In this document: positions 33,470 to 45,611 of the stretch, one piece after another | How the letters are laid out: each line of letters opens with the position of its first letter | Numbering within the stretch: position 1 is the first letter of the stretch | Assembly: GCF_012489685.1 (NCBI RefSeq) | Contig: NC_080043.1 | Span: forward strand, 67,387,920-67,451,919 | Length of the DNA: 64,000 nucleotides | Reading direction: 5' to 3' | Origin: Lotus japonicus | Taxonomy: Eukaryota; Streptophyta; Magnoliopsida; Fabales; Fabaceae | Made by a program: the position numbers and the translations under genes | The notes under the pieces: model-generated | The model's input: only the letters and a program-made list of their open reading frames with translations | Databases searched by the model: none | Told to the model about the DNA's origin: nothing

Positions 33470-34553
33470 TTCAATTTCCGGAACCAAGTAAATTCAGATC
33501 ACGGTCCTTTGCTCCTTCATTGTGGCCCTGTTAGGAGTCAGATGCAGGACCGTCCCTTCTGCTTCAATGCAGCTTGGGCCGACCACTCTCAGTTCGAAGC
33601 GGTGGTGGAGAATGCTTGGAGACCTGGAGAGGAGGACATTAGCATTAAACTCGACAGAGTAAGGGAGGCATCCCAAGCTTTCAACAAGGAGGTCTTTGGA
33701 AGCATCTTTAGAAGGAAGAGACACGTGGAGGCGCGGCTTAGGGGAGTCCAAATGGAGCTGGATTCTCGAGTAACCTCAGACTTTGTCCTCTTTGAAGCTG
33801 ATCTCCAGAGGGAGTACATAAGCATTTTGAAGCAGGAGGAGCTTTTGTGGTTCCAGAAGTCTAGGGAAAACAGGGTTCGATATGGAGATCGTAACACGAC
33901 ATATTTTATTACTCAAACCGTCATAAGGAGAAAGCGGAACCACATTCACCAGCTTAAAATTGGGGATGGTAGCTGGTGCTCAGATGCGGAGGTTCTCAAG
34001 CACGAGGTCCAAAGCTTCTTTGTTAACCTTTTTGCTGCTCCTTTGCCCATCCAGGGTGCTGTTCTTAGCCATGACCGTTTCCCTAGCCTACAAGAGGAGG
34101 CGAAATTTGAGCTGATTCAACCAGTGACCAAGGAGGAAGTCAAGGAGGCTTTGATGGGGATGAAGTCCTTCTCAGCTCCGGGGCTAGATGGTTTCCAACC
34201 TGTCTTCTATAAGAAATATTGGAATCATGTGGGAGATAACTTGTGGAGCTTTGTTCGTGAAGCTTTTGAGGGGAGGATGGTGAGGGAGGAGGTGATGGAC
34301 ATCCTCTTGGTGCTCTTCCCAAAAGTGGACCACCCGACAGGAGTCAAGGAGTTTCGACCCATAAGCTTGTGTAATGTCACTTACAAACTCATCACTAAGG
34401 TGTTAGTTAACAGGCTTAGACCCTTCCTCAATACCCTGGTTGGGCCAATGCAAAATAGCTTCATTCCGGGGCGAGGGACAACTGACAACACCTTCTTGGC
34501 TCAAGAGATCATACACCACATGCACAAGTCTAAAGCTAAGAAAGGTACCCTTG
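33470..34553 (+). pseudogene. LINE ORF2 part 1: endonuclease end, linker, RT N-terminus
   Basis: Open to the first LTR insertion. Words: SDHGP (end of the endonuclease), WFQKSRENRVRYGDRNTTYF, PVTKEEVKEALMGMKSFSAP with GLDGF, EFRPISLCNVTYKLITKVLV and SFIPGRG, the fingers of a plant L1 reverse transcriptase. The catalytic part of the endonuclease is missing by 5' truncation. Confidence 0.85.
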
Positions 34554-36010
34554 TGATGACCCGGGTGTTTAAGCTATTTTTCTAGTTTATTTCCATGCAT
34601 TTTGATATATTATTTAAGATATTTTGGTCATTTTATGTCACTCCATGATTATTTCATGCATTTTACTATTTTTATGTGGTTTTTAGTATTTTTATATATT
34701 TTTATGATTTTTATTTAGATTTATTAGGATTTAAGTTAATTTATTTTTAATTGATATGTTTTATTTTGAATTATTATCTTTTTAGTATTTTATTTTGATT
34801 TATTTTATCTTTTTAGGATTTAGTTTGTTTATTTATGGATTTTATCTTATTTTATCTGATTTTTATTTAATGTTAAAATCAGGAATAATAGAGCTGATCT
34901 GGCGCTGCTGTTCCATGGAATCTACCATGCACCTTCGGAGATCCAACGGTTGATATTTTCTTCTCTGCCACGGGCTACAATCAAGACGAAGGTCTACCAT
35001 AAGAACGGTGGTGCGCGGAGCACTTGAATCCATACTTTAGGTATGCACCAATTCGAAGATGACACGTGGCAGCATTAAAAGACAAGGATTTTGGCCTTTC
35101 TCAAGCCTGGACCACGTGATGGAATCTCAAATAAGAAACGGAAAAAGTACAGAAGGTTGTTATTAGGGATATATTTGCAAGATATATATATATATATATA
35201 TGGGGGAATAACAACAATTGGAACGTGATCAGAGATATATTTTGAGAGCAGCAGCCATTCTGGAGTTTTTCTTCCTGGAGCAAACCCTAGCACCCACTTT
35301 GAGCTTTTTGAAGAACCCTTTTTATTTTAATAATTTATTTGATTATGGAAGTCATGCTTGGCTAAACCTCCGTAGGTACTTGGGGTGTCTGGTTTGACTC
35401 TTTTGATCTTATGTTTTGATATACTTTTTAGACTCATGAATCCTATTTTTATTTATAAATTTCTCATCTTTTATCTATGAATCTTTATGCATGAAGATTA
35501 ACTTTGCTATTTTGTATGCGATTGAGAAATCGTTAGAAAATAGGGATCCGGTGAGGAATTGATTAGGAACGCCTACGCCTTAGAGATAAAGGTAACTTCT
35601 AATTGTGTTGGCTAGTAACTAAGTGTTTTAATTCTCCAATTAAATTCGTCTAGGAACTAAGAGATTAGTGTTAGTAGTTTAATTGGAAGTTCTACGTAGT
35701 TAAGAGATTATCACGTAGAAACTTAGGCAAGCACCATAAATAAGTTAGATAATTCATGAGTTAATTAGTCTATTAAGAACATAAGTGAAATTGATGAAAT
35801 CCTACCCCGGATACTTCCCCTTTTGATTGTTTTCAATACTACGTACTTGCTTTTCACTTTACTTTGCAATTAATTAAGTTCGTTTCAACAACAATTATCC
35901 ATCCCCAAACCTTTTTCCTTAGTCTTTTTAGTTATTTAATAGGTTAAATTGCTTTAGACGAGTAATTTATTACTACTTAACGAATAGGTACACTTGCCTA
36001 GGAGTTATCA
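34554..36010 (+). mobile_element. Solo LTR, 1,457 bp
   Basis: Runs from TGATGACCCGGGTG to GGAGTTATCA and is flanked by CCTTG on both sides (34549-34553, 36011-36015). Both flanks are LINE ORF, so no internal retroelement sequence remains. AT-rich first third, a (TA)n run at about 35181-35200. Family not identified. Confidence 0.88.
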
Positions 36011-37004
36011 CCTTGCTTTTAAAATTGATTTGGAGAAGGTGTATGACAGTGTCTCGTGGGCTTTTCTGGAGGAAACTTTGGTGCTCTACGGCTTTCCGAA
36101 CACGATTGTTCGCCTCATTATGAGTTGTGTTTCATCTTCTCCCATTTCAATTCTGTGGAATGGGTCTAGGCTTCCGAAATTCAAGCTCGGCAAGGGGCTC
36201 AAACAAGGGGACCCTTTATCGCCATACTTTTTTGTGCTTTGTATGGAGCGTTTGTTCATTTCGATTCAAAACCTTGTTGATAATGGGGCGTGGAAGCCTG
36301 TGAGAATTTCTCAAGGTGGTCCCCCAATCTCTCATCTTTTCTTTGCAGATGATGTGCTGTTGTTCTGCCAGGCGACATCAGATCAGGTGAATCTTCTGGC
36401 GGCCACCATGAAATCCTTTTGTGATAGCTCAGGTCTTAAGATTAACCTCCAGAAATCTAAGGCCATCACATCCAAGGGGGTTAGTGCGGAGGTCAAGGCG
36501 GAGATCTCAGGTATTGCTCTCATTCCGTTTGTGAGGGATTTGGGAAAATATTTGGGCTTTCCATTGAGAGGGGGCGTAGTCAGAGGAGGAGCTTTGATTT
36601 ATTGATTGAGAATATCCAGAGAAAGCTTGGCACTTGGAGATTAAGTATGCTGAACTTGGCAGGAAGAGTTTGTTTGGCGAAATCTGTAATTGCTTCCATC
36701 CCGACCTATACAATGCAGATCTTTTATCTTCCTCGTTGTGTAACCAACCGCATAAATAAAATCAGGCGATATTTCATTTGGGCTAGCAAGGCGGGCTCAC
36801 GTGGTTGAAACCTTGTTAGTTGGCATAAAGTAGTAAAGACTAAGGAGCAAGGTGGCATCGCCATCAGAGACACCAATCTGGCGAATACAACTCTACTAGG
36901 CAAAGCAATTTGGAGTATTTTGCACAAACCCCATAAGCTATGGGTGGAGGCCATGAAGCATAAGTATTTGCATAACTCTTCTGTTTTGCAGGTGGAACCA
37001 AAAG
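36011..37004 (+). pseudogene. LINE ORF2 part 2: RT palm and thumb
   Basis: Words FKIDLEKVYDSVSW (first catalytic Asp), GLKQGDPLSPYFFVLCMERL, HLFFADDVLLF (FADD catalytic pair), QKSKAITS, KYLGFPL and GRVCLAKSVIASIPTYTMQ. A frameshift near 36595 and a stop at 36806-36808 (probably Trp to TGA) disable it. Confidence 0.88.
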
Positions 37005-39984
37005 TGTAAGACCCAGGATTTTAGAATTAAATAAATAATTAATTTCCAACTCACGCATAGGATTTTGTGTAAGCGTGAGGGGAACTTGACTTGTGTTTAA
37101 TGTTTGGATTATTATTATGAAGAAGAAAGTTCAGGAAATGACTAAGAATAGTTCTACAGTCGCTATAGGTTATAGCACGAGTCTTATTCACTTCCGCCTT
37201 AGGGCAAAAACGCTAGTAAATGGCTAATCTTCTCTTAAAGCACTGTAGAAGCAAAATTCAAAAATATTCAGGGGAATATAAGAATTTATCTTATTCATTT
37301 CCATGACGAGTGTTTCGACACGAAACCTTGGAATGTACGAACGATCGATTTCGATTCTCGGAAGTTTGCCGAAACTGAATCCCTGATAGCTCAAAAACCT
37401 TAAAGTAATATGTCGATGAAGACTTTTTCTATTCGAAACTTCAAATGAAGATTCCACACGTGTACACCCATTTCTTTCGATGTTTTCGACCTTTCTTCAG
37501 AAGGAAGTTTTCTCTTCCGACATCAACTGCAAAAAGTAACATTTCGGGTTAAATCGATTAACACCGTTAGTGAATCGCCTGCTTAAATTCCAAGAAACCT
37601 GTTTCGAGTTCTGGAATTCTGTCGCCGGATTCCATCTTATAATTCACAGAGGAATGTGCAGGAAAAATCGGAATCGCGAAATTTTTATTTTCCCGCGTTT
37701 TCCACTTTCTATAAATAGCTTGAAAAAAAAAAATAACATCACCACCAACACACACACACGGCCAAGAGCAAGGAGGAAGAGAGGGGGAGAAGTGATTTTC
37801 GCCGATTCTTGCCTGATCGTCGCACTGACAGTTGCTACGCGTAGACTTTGAGGTATTGATGCTATTCCTTACCTCTGATCGTAAATTCCGTCATTTTTCT
37901 CTATGTCTTTCTGTGCTCAAAGTTTCGAGCTTTTTGTAAAACTGTCCAAATAACTTGATTTCAGTGTCTAAACTTATTCTCTACTAACCCAAGAGTACTT
38001 CTAGCGGATTACATTTCGCCGAATCTCGCCGAATCGTCGCAGAGCTTCGATTATGCTCCAATACCCATTTTCTGACTAAAGTTCCGTTTTTTGGATCAAA
38101 AACTCTCGACTGAGCTTAGCGTCAATAGGATTAGTTGTCATAAACGTCGTTGGTATCGACCTCATCCAATTTATTTTTTGAAATTCCAATTTTGAGTTTC
38201 CGAGCTAAAAATCTTGACCAAAATACCCCTAGTCGCATTTCGAATTCTAAAATTTTTCAGAGAGTTTCCCTGGCCTAGATATCGCCTAAGAATACCCAGG
38301 AATTAAATTAGATCGAAGAAAAAGTTCGGGAAACCCTATTTTTGAAAGTGGCCGAAACTTGTTTGTTAGGGTATTGTGTCCAAAAATAATTTTTGGGTCT
38401 GTATGACCTAAGCTATTGTGTAGCTCTTTCAATTGTTGAAATTTTGGCGTTGGTTTCGTGTCATTCCGAGTTCTGTAGCTCAAGTTATGCGCGTTTTAGG
38501 AAACGAAGTTCTGTTGTCAATTCGTGCCTAAGTAGGAACTCTGAAGCTTTAAAAGCTTTCTTTCCGGTTTCGATTAATGTTATTAGATAGTGTTGCTTCT
38601 AGCTTGTGTTGATGATTGTGTTTCCTTGTTCTAGGTTCGCAACTTCCATGCACAACTTCTACTCACGAAGGTAAGGGTAACTCAGTTTTAGAGCGTCTTT
38701 GAGTCTTGCATGCTTTTATCGCACTGCATGCGTTTGAGATGAAGGTGTTTAACTTGATTGGCATTTGATTATAATTGTTGTGCTGAACTGGGAAAATGTT
38801 TTCTGGAGGCTTTGCCCGAGTGAACTTATTGAGACGTGTGTCTCCGTTTTCTGGGAGGCTTCGGCCGTTTACTGGTTTCTATCATCGAACTGAGTTGGTA
38901 TGCAGTTGAATTGATTTATGTTCGTTGATAATAGGAATAACATGTGGTTACTCCAAATTAATCATTGGTTTGGACATTGTTGTTTACTGACTTGGCATAT
39001 AGGGCTTATGTATAAGAGGCGATCTGGTGGTTGTGTCCACCCGATTGTCCCGCCTTGTGTGGCGATAAGCGGCAATGAGGTGGTTGTGTCCACCCGATTG
39101 TCCCGCCTTGTGTGGCGCAATAAGTGGCGGTCAGGAGGTTGTGTCCATCTGATTGTCCCGTCTTGTGTGACGTATAAGTGGCGGTCAGGTGATTGTGTTC
39201 ACCTGGTTGTCCCGTCTTGTGTGACGTATAAGAGGCGGTCAGGTGATTGTGTTCACCTGGTTGTCCCGCCTTGTGTGGCGCAATAAGTGGCGATGAGTAG
39301 GTGTGGACCTATCATTGTCCCCTCTTACGAGACGTCATTGATTAACCCATATTGTTGGTTTTACTGTTATCTGATTCGATGTTATATTGTTGAGGTTGTT
39401 GTTATCTGATTTGATTTCATGTTGTTGGATATATGTTGTCATCTATCTTGAATTAGGTTGCTAGCTTATGTGCCATGTTATGCACTTAAACTTTAATGAC
39501 ATGTTTTTCTCTTTTATACGTGGTAATGGCATGAAGTTAACCCTTTCTGTTTGCTACTTGTTGCTTGGGCGCTTAACGCTATTAGGCGATGGAGATCCTT
39601 CCGCCGAAGCTTAGCTGCTCGAGTTGGAGATCGGGTTGTAGGCGGTGGAGTAGAGGTGTAAGAAGCAGCTTTGTTTCTCTTATTGTGGATTATGTTTGAG
39701 TCTCCTTTTCTATATGAGAACTCTGTTATTAAAGCCTTGCTTCCGCCACTGTTAAAGTGCGCATACTTATTTTGAACCTTACTTATGGTATTGTAAACTA
39801 ATATTAGAGCATATCGGGAAACATGTTATTTAAATAAAGTTATGATATGTTTCCAACCCTTTGGCTGAAGAGTTTAGTTGTTTTTCAGAAAAAAAATTCC
39901 CTTGGATTTTAGGGATTGCAAAATAGTCCTTAGACTTGTTAGGTTATTAATGTGATTCCTCATAAGCGAAATTGGGGCGTTACA
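37005..39984 (+). mobile_element. Solo LTR of a gypsy element, 2,980 bp
   Basis: From TGTAAGACCCAGG to GGGGCGTTACA, flanked by AAAAG on both sides (37000-37004, 39985-39989). Related to the split LTR at 48876-62097 (same first bases, shared GAAGGAAGTTTTCTCTTCCG and AATCGGAATCGCGAAATTTT blocks). Contains a 54-bp minisatellite at 39012-39338. No coding function. Confidence 0.88.
39012..39338 (+). repeat. 54-bp minisatellite, six copies, inside the solo LTR
   Basis: Units of 53-55 bp start TAAGNGGCGGTCAGG and end TTGTCCCGYCTTGTGTGRCG; the sixth is degenerate. Because the length is near a multiple of three, one frame reads through as a repeat peptide, which is not a gene. Confidence 0.85.
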
Positions 39985-41361
39985 AAAAGCAACAGACTCC
40001 CCAATTTGGAGGGGGATTCTCAAGGCGCATGACCAATTAAAGGAGGGATTCAAGTTTCGACTCGGAAACGGCGAAACATCTCTTTGGTATGGCAATTGGA
40101 GCGGAGATGGAGCGCTCGCGAGGAAGGTTCTGTATGTGGATATACATGACGTTCAGCTGTCCTTGCGTGATGTAATTTTGAATGGAAATTGGAACCTTGG
40201 CAGTGTTTATACTTCAATTCCGCCAGAGTATGCTCAGCAGTTGCATAACATAGAGCCTCAGATCAGACACAGTAGGCGTGATGTGTGGATTTGGGACAAA
40301 GGCGAGACAAGATGTTACTCTGTGAAGGAAGCTTATCAATGGTTACACAGGTTGAAGTATCCTTTGGCGGTCGCTGGAGACTGGAGGTGGGTGTGGCGCT
40401 TGAAGGTTCCGGAACGTGTTCGCTTTTTTGTCTGGTTGGTTATGCATCAATCAATCCAAACGAACGCGTACAGATATCGCTGCAACATGGCGGCGACACC
40501 AAATTGCTCTCGATGTTCGGCGACAGAGGAGGACGCCCTTCATTTCCTGAGGGATTGCCCCCAGTCTCGAGAGATCTGGATGAGAGTTGGGGCGATGGCT
40601 TGGCCGGGTTTTATGATATCTGATTGCGGAGATTGGGTTCGTCGCCACGCTCAAGGGAGGAACGGTATGCAATTTCTGGCTGGTGTTTGGGGATTTTGGA
40701 AGTGGAGGTGCAACATGGTGTTTGAGGAGCATCCATGGCCTAAATGAAGCCTGGAGACGCATCTGTCACGAGCATGACGAGATGGTGAGGTTCTTGGACG
40801 GCAGCGACGAGATTTCGGATGAGGTGCGGATGACAGCAAGGTGGAGACTGCCGTCAGAGGGCAGTGTGTCTTTGTGCGTGGATGGAAGCTTCCGATTGGA
40901 TCCCAGGTGCATGGGTTGGGGAGGTATTGTGCGTGATTCTCAGGGGCTGTGGTAGGGTGGCTTTCATGGGTACAGGTGTGGAGGAAGTGCTTTCATGGCT
41001 GAGGCAATTGCTCTTGAAAGAGGTCTGCACTTTGTGTGGGACAGGGGCTATAGACAGGTAGTTGGCAATGTTGATTGCAGAAATTTGCTGCAAGCACTGG
41101 AATATGAGGAAAAATGTCAGCTTCTCCCCATCCTAGGTGATATATGAGAATTGCTCCAAAGGAGGTGGGTGGTTTCCTTGTCATGTTGGCAGAGATTGTA
41201 ATGCGTCGGTGGACTGGTTGGCCAAAAGAGGATCGTCTTCGCTGCTGGATCTTGAGTGCTCGCTGGATTCTCCGCCCTGGGAGTTGGAGGTCCTTATTTT
41301 GAGGGACCGTTTAAGCTCGTTGTAGTTGTTTTTTGCTTGTAGTTTTCCGAAGGAACAAAAA
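39985..41361 (+). pseudogene. LINE ORF2 part 3: zinc-finger RVT and RNase H
   Basis: Continues in frame from part 2 (ATDSPIWRGILKAHDQ, FRLGNGETSLWYGNW). The zf-RVT part has WVWRLKVPERVRFFVWLV and CSRCSATEEDALHFLRDCP. RNase H in 40860-41325 has CVDGSF (first Asp), FMAEAIALERG (Glu) and NVDCRNLL (Asp), with several frame breaks and stops. 3' end at the A-run before 41361. Confidence 0.83.
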
Positions 41362-41377
41362 AAGTTTCTATTAGTAG

Positions 41378-41865
41378 CTTCTGAACATTACAATTGATTC
41401 TACGAAAAGAGAAATTGATCTTAACATGCTATGCATATGATTGAATTAGTCTTAGATTTAGATCACCTAATAGAGGATTGAATAACTGTGGGCCTGGGCT
41501 TGTTAAACAGAGGTCGGTTCTTTTTGGCAAACACTAAACAGAGGTAGATAGTTAAGGGGGCTAGACCTGAATCAAAAGTCATGTATTGAAGTTAGTTAGA
41601 TACAGTTGTAACTGTCAAATTTGTTAACAATAGTAGATTGGTTAGACCGGGATGACTTTGGAAATTGGATTGGGAGAGACTAGCCCCTTGAATGCTAGAA
41701 TTGTAAACACAATTTCATTCTTCCATAAGATAAATACTAGTCCAAATATGCATTGTGTCTTAGAGTAATAGAGTTCGCCTACTAACGTGGACTGGCTTTT
41801 AAGTTCCAATAAAATCACCCATTAATTGGATTCTATTTACTAATGCATTTTTTTTCTCTACATAG
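41378..41865 (+). other. Unassigned DNA before the GH3 pseudogene, LTR-like
   Basis: 41580-41790 has features of an LTR leader (AGTTGTAACTGTC, AACACAATTTCATTCTTCC) and vaguely resembles 30120-30350; no ends are found. The remainder may be the original intron of the GH3 copy. Confidence 0.3.
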
Positions 41866-42292
41866 GGCTATACCGATATCGTATCGGTGATGCACTTCAA
41901 GTGGTTGGATTTTACAACGACGCTCCACAATTTTGATTCATGTGCAGGTAAAATGTTGTAATCAGCATTGATAGTGATAAGACTAGTGAAGAGGATTTGC
42001 ACAAGAGCGTCAATGTGGCTAAGAAATTGTTAGAGCCTTATGATGCTCTCCTAGTGGACTACACTAGTTACCCTGATACTTCTTTAGCATCATGACACTA
42101 AGTATTGTACTGGTAAATTCTGCATCATGGTTCAAAGATGAAGTTAGGGGTGGGGTCCCACTTCATACAAAGGTTCTTTAGGAATGTTGCATTGTAGTTG
42201 AAGAGCAACTGGACTATGTATATTGTCATTTGCGCAATAACGGGTCAATAGGGCCAATGTGAATGAAGTGGCAAAAATACCTGGACTCATGG
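41866..42292 (+). pseudogene. GH3 acyl acid amido synthetase pseudogene fragment
   Basis: After acceptor CTACATAG the reading is GLYRYRIGDALQVVGFYNDA, PQF, then SIDSDKTSEEDLHKSVNVAK and LLVDYTSYPDTSL, later ECCIVVEEQLDYVY and NNGSIGP. These are the C-terminal blocks of GH3 enzymes, which adenylate auxin, jasmonate or salicylate-type acids and join them to amino acids. At least five stop codons (first TGA after PQF, then TAA four codons later) and frame changes show a dead copy. It fades into the GGGTACCC repeat at about 42290. The rest of the gene is not in the window. Confidence 0.8.
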
Positions 42293-42440
42293 GTACCCGC
42301 ACGTAAATACCAGCCCGGATAATAGGACCCATGGGTATGAATACCCATAGGCAATGAAACGAGTATTTTAACTACCCGTTTATAAACGGGTGGGGCGGGT
42401 ATCGTTTGCGAGAACTCGCAGGTAACCAATCATTACTAAA
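42240..42440. repeat. Degenerate GGGTACCC-rich repeat, second copy
   Basis: ATGGGTACCCGCACG, ACCCATGGGTATG and CGGGTGGGGCGGGTA motifs, like 2647-3000 and 46500-46650. Confidence 0.4.
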
Positions 42441-42625
42441 AAAAATAATGAATTGGTCATTAAACTTGGAATTGCACAAGAAAACATAACCAATGATTTT
42501 AATTTTACACGAAAGTAATCATTAAGAAGAAATTGAATATTCGTGCATTTTGAATCAAAAACTGAAATGAAAAACTTCAAAATGAAAGCTAACGAGAATT
42601 TTTTTGGAGAGGAAATGAAATTATA

Positions 42626-43868
42626 TTAAGAATTCAAAGAACCCAATACATCCGCCTGAATGAAAGCAATTAAACCCAGGGGAGCATTCTCCACCGAGTC
42701 AACATCGGAATAATCATAAGCCAACATGGAAACAAAATCAGCTGACTGATTACCTTTTCTCCTAACAAAACTGAAAGCAAAAAACTCAAAAGAAGAAGCT
42801 AAAATCTTGTAGTCATGAATAATAGAAGCAAAGTAAGAAATTTCCTTGTTCATCCGATGCCATGCGTTGACGAGCACTTGGCAATCAGATTCAAAGATCA
42901 CTCGGTTGTAACCAAGAGACAGAGCTTTCTGAAGTGCCCAACGAAGACAAATCGTTTCAGCCATGAGCGGTGATGATACCGTAGTGATCGGGCCACAAGT
43001 AGCAGCTATGAAGCTTCCATCTCCGTCCCGCACCACCAGCCCCAAACCAGCCCCCCCGAGAAGCATCATAGGCAGCATCTATATTCACCTTCAACGAACC
43101 AGCTCCCGGTGGAACCCAACGACCATCACGTGAAGAAACAACCAGAGAAGACGCGCGAGGCTTCCCGACGGCCACCTCGAGCAAAGAACGACACCGCTGC
43201 AACAGCCAACAGATATCGAGTTGTTCCCCATGAAAAATAAGCTTGTTCCTCCTCTCCCATAGGGCAGCGCAACCTGCGAACAACACCTTCAACGCCTCAT
43301 CATTGACCACCTCAAAGAGCTGATGTAGAACATGAGCGAATTCAGTAGGTTGGTGAGGTAACATAGCATCAAACCTGCAGCTCAAAGATGAAGCAAACCA
43401 AAATGGCAGCAAGTGGAAAAAGCATGGACCAAGCTCTCCAGCTCCATCTCGCAAAGAGGGCAAAGAGTATCAAAATCCAAGCCACGCAAGTTGAGGTTGG
43501 CTCTCACGGGTGCAGCGCCTCTGCATAATCTCCACATCAGCTCCTTGACCCTTGGTCGTGTCTCAAGTTGCCAAAACCTTTTCCAAAAACCGGCAGAAAC
43601 CTCATGACTTGTGGACGATGAGGCAGCAAGTCTATTCTCATGGTTTCTGATGAAACAGTACCCAGATTTTGCTGAATAAAAACCATCTTTGGTACCTGGC
43701 CAAAAAACATCATCCTCAATAGGGAACAAAGGCAATGGAAATGAAGCAATTTGCTCAACAACCATTGGTGGAAAAATAGTAGACAACACCGTCATGTCCC
43801 ATGAATGGGATCCGGCGTCTATTAAGTCTGAAACATAACACACATCCGTTACCGGTGTGGTTAAACTC
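42626..43868 (-). pseudogene. LINE 2 ORF part 3: zinc-finger RVT and RNase H
   Basis: Frame starting TPVTDVCYVSDLID reads FWPGTKDGFYSAKSGYCFIR, FWKRFWQLETRPRVKELMWR and CPLCEMELESLVHAFSTC (zf-RVT). A frameshift follows, then VNIDAAYDASRGG, ETICLRWALQKALSLGYNRV, FESDCQVLVNAW and RRKGNQSADF to the stop at 42626, an RVT_3-type RNase H with its Asp, Glu (AETI) and Asp (ESDC) residues. Confidence 0.83.
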
Positions 43869-44750
43869 AATGTTCTGAAAATCGGACCGGACCGGCCGGT
43901 TCGACCGGTTCAACTGAGAACCGGACATGGTACCGGTCTGGAACACTGCAGAAACCGCTGGAAAGTAAACCGGAATCGAACCGCTCAAACCGGTCTAAAA
44001 CCGGTTAAAACCGGAAAAACCGGTAGACCAGTGGTCAAACCGGATACAGTTTAAAATATGTTTTTTTCTCTCTCTTTAACTCTCCTCTCTCAACAGATTT
44101 AGATTTCCGTGCGCACCAGCTTTTCACTTTTCAGAATTCTCCCCTCCCAATGTCAATCTTTCCACTTTCATTGTCAATCTAAACTTAAAAAATGGAGAAA
44201 TATTAAATATGGTTTGGAATTTTCACCACTTTCCAATATATACTTTTTTTATAGTAACACCACTTTCCAATATATACAGTACCAAGGATCTGATGTTTTT
44301 ACGTTCATAAAAGGATCTGATGTTTTTAATTATTTTGTACCTACCACTGTATAACAAAAATATGATGCTAGGAAACATGTTCGTTACTTTGTTTTATTTT
44401 GAATATATAAACTTGATAAAACTTTAATTATTTCATGATAGTATGTTTAATTAACATGTCCTGGCCAATGAAAAAATTAACACGTCCTAGGTGCATTCAT
44501 TTTATTTATTATTTTGTTGGCTCCATATTCACTTATTGTAATATTACATGTAATTAAAATCAAATTTGGGTAAAAATGTAAGAGTAACATAATAAGTATT
44601 AGTATTATTAAATGATATTTAGTATATTCTATATATTTTAAATATTAATATATTATTAACGGTTGGACCCCGGTCTAACCTCGGTTGAACCTATAAACCT
44701 TAAACCAGTGCCATCACCGGTTCAATGATCGGTCCGGTTTTCAGAACATT
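43869..44750. mobile_element. TIR element, 882 bp, CCGG-rich ends, 10-bp target duplication
   Basis: Ends AATGTTCTGAAAATCGGACC and inverse of AATGTTCTGAAAACCGGACC, then GACCGGTT-type subterminal repeats. GGTTAAACTC is present on both sides (43859-43868, 44751-44760). A 9-10 bp duplication suggests a Mutator-like element. No transposase; central part AT-rich. It lies within the LINE ORF. Confidence 0.78.
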
Positions 44751-44760
44751 GGTTAAACTC

Positions 44761-45159
44761 CCACTTGAGTGGGTGAAAAATTCGTATCCAGTTATCGTGC
44801 CAAACACGCACTTTGGTACCGTCACCAATCTTCCACACACAACCTGTTTTAAAAATCCACCTGGCCCGGCAAATGCTAGACCAAATATAGCTTGGTCTAT
44901 ACCTCTTGCGAGCATGCCAAATTGAAGAATTTGGAAAATAAACCGATTTAAAAACCTTGCCAAACAAAGAGTTTGGTCCTTTAAGCAACCTCCACCAATT
45001 TTTTGCTAGGAGGGAATCATTAAAAGATTTAAAATATCTGAAACCTAGGGCCCCATCAAGCTTACACGCTTTCATCTTGGACCAGCTTAACCAGTGTAAA
45101 CCATTTCTATCTGAATCATTGCTCCAGTAAAACTTGATAGGAGTAATGGCATTCAAGAA
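44761..45159 (-). pseudogene. LINE 2 ORF part 2
   Basis: Reads ITPIKFYWSNDSDRNGLHWL, FKSFNDSLLAKNWWRLLKGP and WKIGDGTKVRVWHDNWI, the conserved linker between RT and zf-RVT of plant LINEs. Continues across the TIR element into part 3. Confidence 0.8.
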
Positions 45160-45611
45160 AATTTATTTAAATATATTTTCTTTGTTCAGTTACTAAAACA
45201 ATACACTAATTAACATTCAAGAATTGTTTAGTAGTTTTAGTTGTGTATTATATGGCATCAACCGTTTTCAGTTACATTCCTTATGTTTTTAAAGGCTTTA
45301 AAAACATCTTTATTAGGCTTTGATTAGTAAATAGCCGGTGGGATTGTAAGAGTGGGATCATGGCTGTTATAAGAAAGGGATAAGAAGCCATTTGGTAGGT
45401 ATGGATGGAAAATGATAATATAGTATAAGTTAAACTTTCTTTCTATCTTGGGAATTCTGAGCATTGTTGTAGAGACTCCAACATGTGTAGGTTCTGAGTG
45501 CACAATACCTTGCATGTGGCTGTGTTAACCGTGGGGAGCAAACCCGGCAATAGATTGCACCGGAGGTCTGCCGGAATTTTTGCTTTCAAGGCAGTGGTTC
45601 GTCCACAGCGC
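45160..45611. other. Insertion in the second LINE, unknown
   Basis: About 450 bp separating SKFCWK from ITPIKFYW. AT-rich with no clear terminal repeats or ORF. Either a small transposon or filler DNA. Confidence 0.4.

Larger units (their letters stand above)
33470..41361 (+). mobile_element. LINE (L1-type non-LTR retrotransposon), 5'-truncated, carrying two solo LTRs
   Basis: Bounded by the 16-bp duplication AAGTTTCTATTAGTAG (33454-33469 and 41362-41377) and a short A-run at the 3' end. About 3.45 kb of LINE is present: end of endonuclease (SDHGPLLLHC), linker, reverse transcriptase, zinc-finger RVT and RNase H. Two LTRs with their own TSDs interrupt it at 34554-36010 and 37005-39984. Removing them in reading restores continuity across both junctions. 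Confidence 0.88.

Noticed and set aside
34554..36010. Possible large intron or gene inside the LINE
   Set aside because: TG...CA ends and the CCTTG duplication show a solo LTR.
38918..39286. 122-codon plus-strand ORF with repeated GGCVHxIVP words
   Set aside because: It is the 54-bp minisatellite of a solo LTR read in one frame, not a gene.
40285..40623. 112-codon ORF overlapping the LINE zinc-finger region
   Set aside because: Shadow of the LINE reading frame, whose protein motifs are clear.
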